Of a stretch of DNA of 64,000 nucleotides, positions 1 through 13,100 are shown piece after piece (position 1 is the first letter of the stretch; each line of letters opens with the position of its first letter). This stretch comes from Mytilus galloprovincialis. Taxonomy: Eukaryota > Mollusca > Bivalvia > Mytilida > Mytilidae. Under the pieces are notes generated by a model, which saw only the letters and a list, made by a program, of their open reading frames with translations, was not told the origin of the DNA and did not search any database. Made by a program: the position numbers and the translations under genes. The stretch spans positions 16,524,441 through 16,588,440 of the forward strand of contig NC_134838.1 in NCBI RefSeq assembly GCF_965363235.1, read 5' to 3'.

Positions 1-1164
1 AATCATTAGTGTAAGATATTTAATGAGTCTAGAAACACCTATTAACATATTGTAAAGGGAGATAATCTCATATATACCTATTACACTGGTACCAAAAATA
101 CAACTAAAATTCAATAAAATATTTTTTTTTCTACTTCCATACATATTCTTGAGATCATATTGATGACAAAGATTTTCATAATTTGGGTAAGGTGAAATGT
201 ATTAATTTTTGAATAAATCACAGTAAAAGAATTGTGACTTTGAAACTGGGAATAATTCAAATGAAACAACAGTGACTTTCATCCAATAAATCTTATTCAG
301 ACTAGCCAATAAAAGTTGAGATTGTTATATACTCCTTACAATAAAATTTGAATACAAAAAACTGTATACCTATGAGTTTTGAAGAACACATTTAAAAAGC
401 ATAACTTAGAAACTGGAGTCTGAAATGCATTCACTGAATATGAGGGGGATTGCATGTATAGGTTAATAATGTGGGAAAGAAGGATATAGGAGGGCAAAAA
501 TCAATACAATTTGAGTCTGGTCGTTGAGGGGATTGATAAATAAAGGTATTTGTAATTGTCATAACCTAGACGTTACCAAAGTAATATCCTTTCTGGCTTG
601 CCATGACCAAGATGCTAAGTGATACAAAATGAAGTGTACACTAAGGTATAATACTAAAAGCTAATATATGTTATATAGTATATATGGCGTATTGTGCTAT
701 CATATCCCAAAACACAAAATCTCAACAAGGCAAAGGCAGGATCATGTTACAAAATGAGTAAAAACTAAAAAGTGTTACTACTAAAATGAATCAAACTAAA
801 CATTGCCAAAACAGCTAACAATCAGCATGCTAATTCAATTTCAGAATTTGTCCTGTGTATAATTATTACTACATCAATGTAAAATTAAAAGGGCTTTTAA
901 GGAAATTCTGTCTATTTGATTGTTACAGCTATTCTATAAACACTGAGGGTAATTATAAGTGCATGTTTGTCTTGTGTATGGTTTTGGAATTATCAAAAGA
1001 CATTTTTTAGATTGCCCACCAAGTTTTATATTGACTTTCAATCATTTTTTTACCAATTAATCTCTATTTTCCAATCATAACTAAGTTCTATTAAAATGTC
1101 TTCCAAACCAGGATTCTTGTATCTTTAGAATAGCTATTGGACAATCATATAGAAGATAAAGCTA
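1..1164. other. Left edge: no recognisable gene
   Basis: AT-rich sequence with no open frame that looks coding on either strand. It lies just 3' of the last kinase exon I can assign, so it is either that gene's 3' UTR or an intron leading to further exons outside the window. No clear repeat was recognised. Confidence 0.5.
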
Positions 1165-4100
1165 CTACCTATCATCATTTAGATAACTAAAATCCTGATC
1201 ACTGTCTTTGCCTTTTGGGCTGTATGATACATACTCTCCTCTTGGGTAAAGTCTGACAGCCTGGGCAGAGGCATAGGATGCATCCGGTGACTAAAATTAG
1301 AATATACAATTCAATAACCTGAATATAGCATACCAATTATCAAGACAATTTTTTTAAGCAATTCATTTGATTTAAAAAAAAAATCATGAGTGATGTTTCT
1401 GTATATATATTTATACTTGACATTTACTGTTTTTATCTAAATATTCAAAAGTGTTTCAATTGAGTTGGTAATAAAATGGATCTTCTTTCCCAAAAATATG
1501 TGTTTGTTGAACAAACATAGACACTACCTAATATTTGAATAACTAAAGTCGTCTGTCTTCCTATTTTGAATTAACAATAACCTTTACATAATAAACTTTT
1601 TAAAAATAACTGGTACTCACCAGACTGGTACCAGGATCACTGTTTTTTCTGTTCCTTGCTAAAATTGACAGAAAATGACATTGATGGAAGGACAGAATGG
1701 TTGACATGGCAGACATATAAAGCATACAATTAATAGTTTTCATATTGTAAAGCAGTAGATTTTTTATTAGAATCAGAAACAAAAGCAATCATTATAAATT
1801 CAAGACTTAAACAAATTTGTCTAATTATGTAAATTTGTGTGCTTGTGTGCTGGTATTGACTTGAACATCAACTGCTAAATTATTCACTTCTATGTTCGTG
1901 CTTGTATTTGATTGTTTGTTTGTTCTGGCTGTGTTTTTCAAATTTAAAGTAAAATATTTATGGCATTAAATTTAATTACAAAAATGGAATAATAAAATTG
2001 AAATTATCAAAGAAAATAAATTTTGTTGTGAATGAAATCGAAGTATATATATTTCAAAAAGGCTTAGCAGTATTATTTCAGAAACATTTTATAGGATTAA
2101 GTGTTTTATTCTTACCTTCCTTTTTTAAATATCCTGCTTTCTTCTTTTTCAACTACAAAGAGAGAAGTGTATTTTTTTTACAAATGTGTGGATATGTGAC
2201 CATATGTTAAATAATTTGTAACTTATAATTATGATCATGACAACAACAAAAGAAAATGTTTGATATATAAACTGGTAATAGCTGATGTTCTGAAGACATT
2301 TTCATAACAGCATTAATCTCACCAGAATATTTTCTTCTAATTTAAAAATTTGTAAAATTTTATAATCAATTAGGATACAATACTTACTTGCTTCTCCTCC
2401 CCCTTCTGAATGTCCTGTAGAATTCCATCAGATTTCTCTTCGTCCAATGACATAGTCTTCTTCAATCCCTGAACAATTTGTTTTGCTGCATCTTTTGGAT
2501 TTTTCTTCAATAAACTCTTTAGATCTTCCCCACTTAAACCCCTATGTTCTTCAGTCAGACTTTCCCTTCTATTAAAAAGAGTAGCTGCAACTAAGTCCTC
2601 TTTCAGATTTTTGCCCGTATTAGAATGTTTAAGTTTCTCTGGTATAGGATTAACACCATTGCTGTTGGGTTGTATATTCACAGGATGCATTATTGTCCCC
2701 TCATCATCTGAATCACTTAAATGCTTTATAGTCCCATGGTAAACAAAAGTACCTTGATCCTCTTCATCAGAATCACTTTCACTCTTGAGTGTTCCTTTAT
2801 AAACAAATGTCCCTGAGTCTTCTTCATCCCCATCCTCATTCTTTTCCACCAGAGTATCACTAGCATTTTTCTGATTTTTTGTCTTTTTTTTTAAATGACG
2901 ATATTTATTCAATTCTAGCGAGTTTACCAATTCATGAACTTTTTTTTCGTTTAGTTTCCTCAAATCATCCTCCATTTCGTGAATACGATTTGTGATATTT
3001 TTCCATGAAGTCAATGATGAGCCACTCCCACTACCGCTGTCGCCAGAACTACCCAGTGATCGGACTTTCTTTTTCTTTGATCTAACAGCAAGTTCTTGGT
3101 CATAATCTTCATCAAAATTGTCAAATGCATTTGTCTGAAATTACAAATTTCTTTTTATTCAAAGTGTCTTACAATTGATATTTATTCTTTACTTTCAGAA
3201 TTTTATGTTCCTATTTTACATGCATAGTAATAATAATATTTGTAGAAAGACATGATTTAATTGTCTAACGCCAGTGATTGGCAAAGTGGGTTAATTATTT
3301 TTCTAGTTCAAGCCTTTTATACCTGTTTAAGATAAAACACATCAGCTGTGATAAAAAAAATAATATTTGTAACAAGAACCTTAAGTTTCAATCAATAATG
3401 AAAGCAAAAGTTTTCATGGTATATGATTTAGCTAGCATACAAAAATTAATTAATGTTTGTTATGAATGACTTGTTCATATGTAAATGCCAATATGTACAA
3501 CAGGCCTCAATAGTTGAGTGGCCTAAGTTGTTTATCACTAGCCTGCCAACACTGAAGTTGTGAGTTCAAAACCCCCTCACCGAAGGTGTGTTTGACTTCA
3601 ATACTAATTGACAAGGATTACAAGTTTTCCTGCTAAAGGTTGTTGGTAATCTCTTTCTTCCTCCCCTTATATAGCACTCACCACTATTCTATAGCCAATA
3701 GTGATGACAATGGTGTTAATCACAATCAATCAATATAATCTGTCCTGACACATAAGTAAATTGTCATACCTTTAATAAATTCTTTTGAACATACTGGTGA
3801 TTCATAATGTAGAAAGCTGTTGGTCTAAGAAAGTCATCCTTTTGTAACATGGCGTATGTAAGATCTTCAAGAGTGGAGCTATATCCTTGAGGCAGTTTAG
3901 GAGGCTAAAGCAAATGAAAACTATATATAAGTACATTTATTTTGTGTAAAAAATTTACAGTTTGCTGAGCGATTTCCTTTTAACTTATTTAAAGTTTGGA
4001 TTTTTTTGGTAATGACTCATTATGACTGTCAATATACAAGTAGGCTTTGCAAGGTAGTGAGGAAAATACATACATTTATTTATCGGAAAGATCTTGAAAC

Positions 4101-7100
4101 AGTTCTAAATAGAGCATATCATCTTAGAGGGAAACCATTCGGCACCAAGGAGCAATTCCCTGGCGAAGTCGAAGCAAGACGAAAGAAGTTATATCCCGTT
4201 ATGAAGAAGGCGAAGCAAGATGGCAAACGCGTGAACCTAGCTAGAGACAAATTATACATCGATGGAAAAGAGTTCATTGCCAAGCGGAAATTTCTTTATT
4301 AAACAATGACAGTATTAACAAACTCAATCGGCAAAGCCCACCCATACCACCAAGACCAGGAAAAAGAGCAAGAATAGACTCATATGAACACGGATCCGTT
4401 ATAAACGATGCCGACCAACAATCCTCATTCCAAACTGGGTACACTTCAAGCAACACAGGACAAAGGAAGTAGGACAGGCCAACAAGAGGAGTTTAAAAAT
4501 TCAGGATATTAAATTGTGTTGTCTGAATGTCTGTGGAATCAAGTCAAAATTACTAATACAAGATTTTGAAGTTTTAATAACGTCACATGATATATTATTT
4601 TTTTTAGAAACAAAACAAGACAAATTAGATATGTTAAATCTACCAAATGGCTATACTTATATTTCAAAATGTAGGAATAAGTTTCGGAGAAGATCTGGTG
4701 GTATAACTGTAGTGTTTAAAAAAGAGTTTGAAAACTACCTTAAATTTCCTAAAACAGATTCTGAATATGTACAATCGGTTAAATTTTCTAGAGATCTTTT
4801 TAAAGATGAGTTTTTGTTAGGATGTGTGTATATACCCCCTGATAATTCAAAATATTCATCAGTAGATGCCTTCTCTGAAGTTGAAAACGAATTAATTTCA
4901 TTATTAGATAATGATAACAGATATGCACTGGTTGGGGAATTCAATGCCAAAACCGCAGATCTTCCAGATTTTTGTAGTCCTGATGATAACTTCTTACAAA
5001 TTATGAACATTAATAGTGATGAAGAAATTTTGAAATATTTTCATGACCATAATAATATTGTTAAGACCGGAATATCATTGTACAGGTATACACAGTGTAA
5101 ATGTAAACCCAACACTTTCGGACAAAGACTTCTAGAACTCTGCAAGAAAAATAATTTATACATTGCAAATACTAATTTCATGTCTTATGGAGAACTTGGC
5201 AAAACTCCAGTTGAGGTAGCTATTAATTTAAAAATGGTCTGCTTTTGGAATAAACTTATTGCTAATCAAAACAAATTAAGCAGTGTTCTATATAGAGTAA
5301 TGTATGAGCTTAGTCAATAAGGTAATATGTACTAGTTTTAAGTGGATAAATCATTTAAAGTCTATTTTTGATAACACGGGACTCAGTTATGTATGGACAC
5401 AGCAATTTCCAGTTAATTCAGTCCAATTAAAAGTTACTGTAAAGCAAAGGCTCGTTGATCAGTTCATCCAAAAATGGTATAGCCAAATAGAAAATTCTTC
5501 AAGAGGAAAATTTTATGGTCAATTCAAATTAGAATTTAATCTGGAAAACTACCTTCTAAAATTATTTCCAAGAGAACGACAATTTTTAACAAAATTGAGG
5601 TGTTGTAATTTATAAATACCCATAGAAACAGGAAGGTGGCCAAACATTCCAAAAGAAGAAAGAATATGCCACTTATGTCATATAGGAATTGGCACTGAAT
5701 TTCATTACCTTTTTGAGTGTCAGTTTCAGACAGTCGTAAAAATACGAAACACACATATTCCTATTTACTTCACTAGACATCCAGGTTTATCAAAAAATGA
5801 TAGGCTTATTGTCATTAAGTAATGTAAAAGTGTTAAAAAATCTAACACTTTTCATCAGTAAACTTCAGAGAACATTTTGTAAAATGATTGTTAAAAAATG
5901 TATGTCTTATGTGTTATCCTTTGTTATATCCACCATTGTTTTGTATTGTTTGTATATATGTAAATATTGTATTCCTCTTGTTACATGTATGTATTGTGTC
6001 TGAGTGATCAAATAAAAGTTGAAAGTTGATTAAGTCTAAAATATAAATTGAAGAATGAAAATACAAAAAACAATGTATTTACTTAAAAGTCCGGGGTATA
6101 ACAAAATTCCAGCAATACCTCTAAATTATGGACTTCTACTTAATTGAGTCAACCTATAAAGCATCATGAAAATAAATTCTTCTGACTCAAAATTTGGCAT
6201 CATTTAATTTCTACTTACTGAAAAAACAAAATATCTTCTATATATTTTCTGGTACAAGTTTATACGTACCTTCCCTGATATCACATTATGGATGATTTTA
6301 AATATAGCTTTTCCTTCAAATGCTTTCTTCAGTGCCATCATTTCAAATACACAGCACCCTAAGCTCCAAATGTCCGACTGAAAAAAATCAAAATATTCAA
6401 ATTAAGTTGAATTTCCTACATCATACACTGCAAATCTTTTTTTTTTATCTGATACATCACTTTATATAGCATGAGCTTTTACTAACTATAAAATGAAAAT
6501 TATGTTATGTTTTGTACCATAAAAGGTTGCTGAGACAAAATCATCCAATTTCCAATTTGCAACTTGGTTCACGAGGAGGGTCAATCTGTTTGACCCTGTC
6601 ACATTTTTCTTAAGGTACAAATGTAATAACAACATTGGGTTTTTTGTTCAATCCCAATTTTATATCAGTCAAAATGTAATATATACATTCAATTTGCACA
6701 TTCAATGATTCTTTGTACAAGTACCATTTTATACTTACACGATTATTATAAGCTTTTTGTTCAAACAATTCAGGACACATATAAGCAGGAGTCCCCACAA
6801 AACTGTTAGCTTTACTCTGACCAAGATCCAACACTCTAGAAAATATTTTATCTTTAATTATAAATCAAATCTTTAATCATCTGTGAAACAGTGCTTGAAA
6901 CATTTATTTTCATATCATTTTCAAATGTACGGTAAATTAAAACATTCAAAATTAAACAAAATATAACTCATCAAAAACATTTTTTAACTTAAATTTTAAT
7001 GCAGGGAAACATATTTTTCAATTCAGTGAAGTAATACAGATCAAGGCTAACAATAGTTATTCAATCTGAAATGTAATGCAGAGTATCATATTTTTCAGTT

Positions 7101-10100
7101 CACTGAAGATATACATATATGTACGTACAGAATTCATCAAAATAAATGAACAGCATTTATAGCCACTTCCTTTACTTTCATTGTGATTAATATAATATTA
7201 AAGGATGTTATCTCCTTCATATTGCAAAGAGGTCAATGTATAAGTTTCCATCCTACTATCAATATAACTTACTTTGCTATACCTAAATCACCAATTCTAA
7301 CATTCCAGTCAGTCATAATAAAAATGTTCTTTGTCTTCAAATCTCTGTGTAATATCTTTCTTTCATGTAAATACTAAAAACAAACATTGTATAAATTATA
7401 AATTGTATTGTGCGAGTATGTTACAAAATGAGGCTTCACAACAGCATGAACATCAAAACTTTGACCTTTTAGAAGAGAAAATTTAGTAAGTTTACTCTGA
7501 AACTTTTAGTTGTTGAGGAATTTGATTCACTGTTAAAGGAAAACCTACATTAATTAACTGGTAAAGGATGTGATGTACTTAGGGATAATTTCGGTTTGAA
7601 CATTGTTTTACAAAATCAGTGCATGAAAATGATTGATTTGTAATGTACATGTTACTACAGACACATACCTACATGTACATTATGTAGGTATGTGTCTGAA
7701 CTGTAAAGTTATACATGTGATATTGATGTTTTTTTTGGTAAATATAAACTTACATGTAAACCACTTGCTATCTGATAGATCCATATTGCTATCTTATTTT
7801 CTGGTAACTGTTCCTGTATTCGTGACTTGTATTCCAAGTAAGTCTCAAGATCACCACGTTCACAGTATTCTGTCACGATAAACAAGCTATCATCCTCTTC
7901 AAATGATTCAACATACTGTAAGATATTATCATGGCGAAGGTTGGATAACAAATCTGCTTCTCTTTTAGCTTGTTCCCGTTCTGATTCTTGATCACCGAAG
8001 TCTATTCTTTTGAGGGCAAACTACAATCAAATGCATATAAATATATATATATAAAACAAGTTGTTGCTAAAGCATCAATCAGACAGCAATCCAATAACAT
8101 AATTAGGGGTCAACAAACAGCATTTAACAATAGGCAATTACCATTATCAATGTTATTGCAGAGTTCTCAGAAAGAATTTTCATAGGTGAGTCCAGGTACT
8201 CATTGTTTTCGGACATTCAGATTCCAATCACCTAACAACATATTCATAATTCATAACAATATAAAGCAAGGAAATGAAATCAAATTTTAATAGGTTTATC
8301 TTTTAACTTTTGCTGTGGACAAAGGATGGAATAATAATAACTGGACTGAGCTGGTACTCTTGATGCACTTTGGGACTCACTTATTTAGAATATAATGATA
8401 AGAGAGCAGGTTTTTAAAATGAGTTCAGGACTCATGGATTACTCTTTGTGTAAACTATACATGTAGTATTATCAACCTATGTACATGATGAATTGCAAAT
8501 GATCTTTTCTAGCCATTGATCATGAAGGCACACATAGTTTAAACTGGCATTGTAAAAATTCTTTGAATTAGTCCAAATAATAATGACTTTTGTATGGCTT
8601 TTTGACATGTTTGATTTATCTGAACCCAGTTATAGGGAGAATCATGCCTGACTTAAGACACTCATCACATTTTCTATCCACAAGTGCACCCACAGTTCAA
8701 ATTATAAAACTACAAATTTTGATGTGTATGCCCTGTTCAAAAAAGATTTTTTGAACTACTTAAATATTTCGACACTTTCAGGTGGTAAACATGGTAAAAT
8801 TTTGAAAGAAGTAAGCTTGTACATATAATTATTATTCTTGCATATATGTTATATGCTATATTTATGCAGCAATATATGTGTCTCAATATTATTTAATCTT
8901 AAAACCACGTGCTGTGGACTTCGTCATGATCATCATCAGCGATAGTGATAAAAGATTTAATCCCTACTATTCTTGAAGCATCCTTCATGTAATATATCAC
9001 ATATTCATAAATAAATAAACTTATATATATAATGTACTTCAATTCGCAACCAAGTATGTACACCTACATAATTAATATATATAACAAACTGCTTCGAATG
9101 TTAATTTGCCTCCATCGTGTGATCCTTGATCAATAGGTCATGACCAGGTCAACTAGCATATATACAGAGTCAAAGCGGTTCACGAATGTAATTTTTCCGG
9201 AAATTAATTTCTGTAGTAATCTGTTTACATAATATTGTTACATGTAAATCTAACCTTCTATTATTATTATTAATTTACTGAACAATCTCCCTGTTTGTTC
9301 AGTAAAACTAACACTACAGGGGTGCCCTGTCAAATGCTGTAGACATGGTATTCATTATAACAGCAATAGTGCAATAAATCAGATTTTAGATAAAAAAAAA
9401 AAAAAAAGAACAGGCAAAAAACACTTTAAATTTTTGCTTAACTGTACAAGATACCAACAGGAATGAAAAGAAATGAAAAGACAGCTTGGGTCATAACATC
9501 CCAAAAGATCTCCAGACCCTACTAGCACTAGCGAAGAAAGAGACATGTGAGAGAACAACGAATATATATTATAGGAGAATATTTAATGAGTTCAGGACGA
9601 TTCCAAGATAAACTTAGGGGCTGCTTCATTTGTTCTAGTCCGGGCTTTGCCCAATTAGCCCTATCCCATGACCAGGTTAAATATGGCTGAAAAGTAATTC
9701 GATTGGAACCTGCTGAATCTATGATGGTGACAGTAGTTTAATTTTATACTTTTTGCTTTCTAAGCTCAGAAATATGAAATAATGAACCTGATGATAATAA
9801 ATATTTTTGTTTACATGCAATATTTTCTTTTGAGACCTTATTCATCATAAAAACATTTCTCAGAGATAATTTTATAAATTTGAAATTAAAATATGGCAAC
9901 AATTTATTATTGTCACAGAGGACCATTGCAGTATCACATTATGATATGGTCCGATTAAAACATGTTACAATTTTCATCTTTAAATTCCGATATTTTACCA
10001 TAAATTGCACTTTCCGTCATACTTGTTTGACTGGCTGATTGCTTGCCAGTGTGTCAAGGCCGACGAGGGTGGTGTATGCCTGTATGCGGTGGCGGCTGAT

Positions 10101-13100
10101 TTCAAAGCAAATGAAGCAACTGTGCCTATACCAAAAGTACCAACTGCGCTAACCCAGGTTTAGTCGCTGTGGCAAATGAAGTACTACCAATGCCCTGAAG
10201 AATTCCGATCACGTGCCTAAACGATTTAACCTAAGTTTACAAAGTAACATTACCCAGGGAAACTACAGTTTCAAGTAGAAACAAGATAGCACAAAGAGAC
10301 CAGTTGTGTCAAACTAAATATTGACCTTAGCTTAGGATCAGGATGTGTGAACAAATTCGAAAGCACTTTACTCCATTTGTTAGAAGAATTTTAGGACAAT
10401 TGTGAAAAGAAGAGACATAAACACTGTACTATAGGTCATTTCTGGAATCATGTCCTATAACATATGACCTCGGGGGCATTATTTACTATTTCTAATTACT
10501 GTTCTGATATTTTTTTTTTACTATCAATGTGCCACCCGATTTCGCATTAAAAAAAAAAAAAAATGAAAATATCAGTATAAAAACGTTAAAAATTGAATAA
10601 GAATGCGAAGTCATACGTTATAGGACTAGAATCATGTCTTTGACTGGAAAAGATTGTCTATTTCGCACGTCTTTATGACGTCATCTACATGTACCAGATA
10701 GAAGGCGCGCCTGTATCCCTGCTCTATTAAAACTTTCCTACACTTTCATAATCGTCATTCTGTAAGGTAGTATATAAATAATTAATGTTCCATAAGTACA
10801 TAACCGTGATTGCCGTATGACTGAGGGTGGGTTACCATCCTATAATATTTTAACTTCCCTAATATTTTGTGCAGTATAAATTAAAACATTGTCACCTGAC
10901 CGTTTGCTCAACATGCGTTGGAGCACTTTACCTTGGAAATTTCTATGCATGCATTTTTGTTACATAGGCTGAGTTCACTTGAAACTCTACAATCAACTTC
11001 AGAGTTAATAGATTATCACGTGAACGCACTAGAGTTAATATTAGGAACAACTCTAAGTAACTCTAGGTGAGGGTTGGAACTAGAGTACAAGGGGTTAACT
11101 TGAGTGATTCAAGTAAAATCGTATTGTTGAAACCCGAGTACAGTACAATTTTCGCGAAAGCCATCCCAAACTCCATACACCGAGTTTTTTCCTGGTGTGA
11201 CACCAGGAAACTCCGACATCACTCCCTAAATTCTCGGAGAAATTTGGGAGTATTCCCTCCGACTTCCGCGTAAATCCGTTACCTTTTGTTTATTGTATTA
11301 GCGACATCTCTCCCAGTCTGGAGTGACGTGGTGTCACACCAGGTAATTAATTGCCCTAATCCTTCTGATCTATGCCGGCACTCGACAGTCAAGGTATGCG
11401 AGATTTCTAATGTAATTAAACAATTGTATTTCCTGTCTATTGATTATCAGGTAATATCTGATTGCTTGAAACAAATGAAAGATTAAAATAAAAATCAAAA
11501 CGTTGTTGTTAATTCTTTTAATTACTCTGTACATTTAAATCAATTTTTAAAAACAACTATATTTGATTTTGACTTCCGTTTTTTATCAGTAAATAAATAT
11601 TTAATTTACTAAAAGAGATATAATTGTGTAACAATAAACGGAGACTAACGCTGAATAAATTAGGGTAGTTTAAAGAAAAGTTACATGTCTCAAAGTTTTT
11701 TATACAAGTAAAAAAGAAAATATTATTCACTATCTGTTATGCTAATAAGTCTACGCCATTTCCATTTTACGATTACAAAATAAAAGTTTTAAAAAGTAAA
11801 AGGTTGTTGTTAATGCTTTCAATTGCATTAAAGTTTTATAAAAAAAAAAATCTATACTTGATTATGACCTCGGGTTTTTTTTATCGGTGATTTATATAAC
11901 TTACGAAAAGAGACATACTTGCGTGAAAATAAACGGAAATTAACGCTGAAGGTATAAAATGTGAGAAAGAAAGAAAATTACGTGTCTTAAAACTTGTATA
12001 TGCAAGAAAAAAAGAAAATACTTTTCACCATTCCTTATGCTTAATAAGTTTATGTATGGCATTTTCTCTTCACGATTAATTAGCATTACTTTAGGATAAA
12101 TAATACATTTCGGCTACAACACATACCCGTAGCCAGGGGGGGTTCGGACGAACCCCCCCCCCCCTTGAAAACAAATAATGACTGTTAAAGTCAACGTTCT
12201 GTTCGAATTGTGACTGTTAAAGTCGAGTTTTTGAGGCCAACCAACCCCCCTTTGGAAATTCCTGGCTACGGGCCTGCAACAGGAATACTTCTATAGCTGC
12301 ATCAACTCGTCGTTGCATAATATTCATTTACGCACAATGAATGTAAGCTTTTGTGTTGTATTTAGAACAGTGATCTTTAAATATTTTTAAAGCAATTAAT
12401 TGCAGTGGGAAGACGATACGCATCTCAGTTATCAACAGTGCGTAGTTGAACTTGAACTTGACTTCGCTCACAATATTGAATGCTTAAAATAGTGACATCA
12501 ATTTTGTCCACGAGATTTTTATTTGGCGGGAAATAGTATCATGTAACAGTAAACTCAGGTGACCTTTCTGGATAACCGTAGGAAAATTCATTCAAGGTTT
12601 AAACTTGCTTTGTAATGATTGACATAAATTTGTGTGCGTTAAGATTGAGGCTCTAGAAGGTACTTTTACAATTGATTAACCGGATTCTAAATTGCATTCC
12701 TTTTCTGAATTAACTAACATCAGCCTTTTATTTTTACGTTTCTCAGTCAACAGAGGACATAAAACCGGACATTATTTATACGTCCATAGTCAACACTATA
12801 TATTAATGGTAGATGAAAACAGGATGCATGTCGTTCAGTTCCTGATGGGCGTTGGTAGAGATCCTCTGTGAAAATTTGTCGATCGTAAAAATCCGATCCA
12901 CATTTTTTTTTACATATTTCTTTCTTGTAGAACACGATATAATTTCATTTGAATATTCTATTTTATAAATTGTTGAAATACTTCTTTTTATATTTCGCCG
13001 AGGACTTTTAACGAGCAGTAAAATACGGATTGCGCCAATCCAATTTTATTTTAAATAATTAAAGATCAAAATAACAGATCATAACGGATAAAAAACACAT

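Larger units (their letters stand above)
4006..6030 (+). mobile_element. Deleted non-LTR retrotransposon (LINE) in kinase intron 5
   Basis: A LINE copy lies antisense to the kinase gene. In order it shows the C-terminal part of an ORF1-like protein, an apurinic-type endonuclease domain and the far C-terminal domain of ORF2 with a zinc-finger-like motif. It ends in an AATAAA-containing AAGTTGA-type tail near 6030. The reverse transcriptase between endonuclease and C-terminus is missing: the reading jumps from the endonuclease end (about 5180) straight to the C-terminal region. An intact copy would be several kb longer. The 5' boundary is uncertain and may lie before 4006. The clade is not resolved. 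The copy cannot move by itself. Confidence 0.85.

Noticed and set aside
8066-8210. Possible plus-strand exon (CAG ... CATAGGTGAGT)
   Set aside because: Splice-like borders only; the peptide has no domain and no partner exons were found.
11067-11486. Two 66-68-codon ORFs as a possible transposase of the 3-kb element
   Set aside because: No DDE/D motif or DNA-binding domain is visible, both run through subterminal repeat sequence, and the length is within chance.
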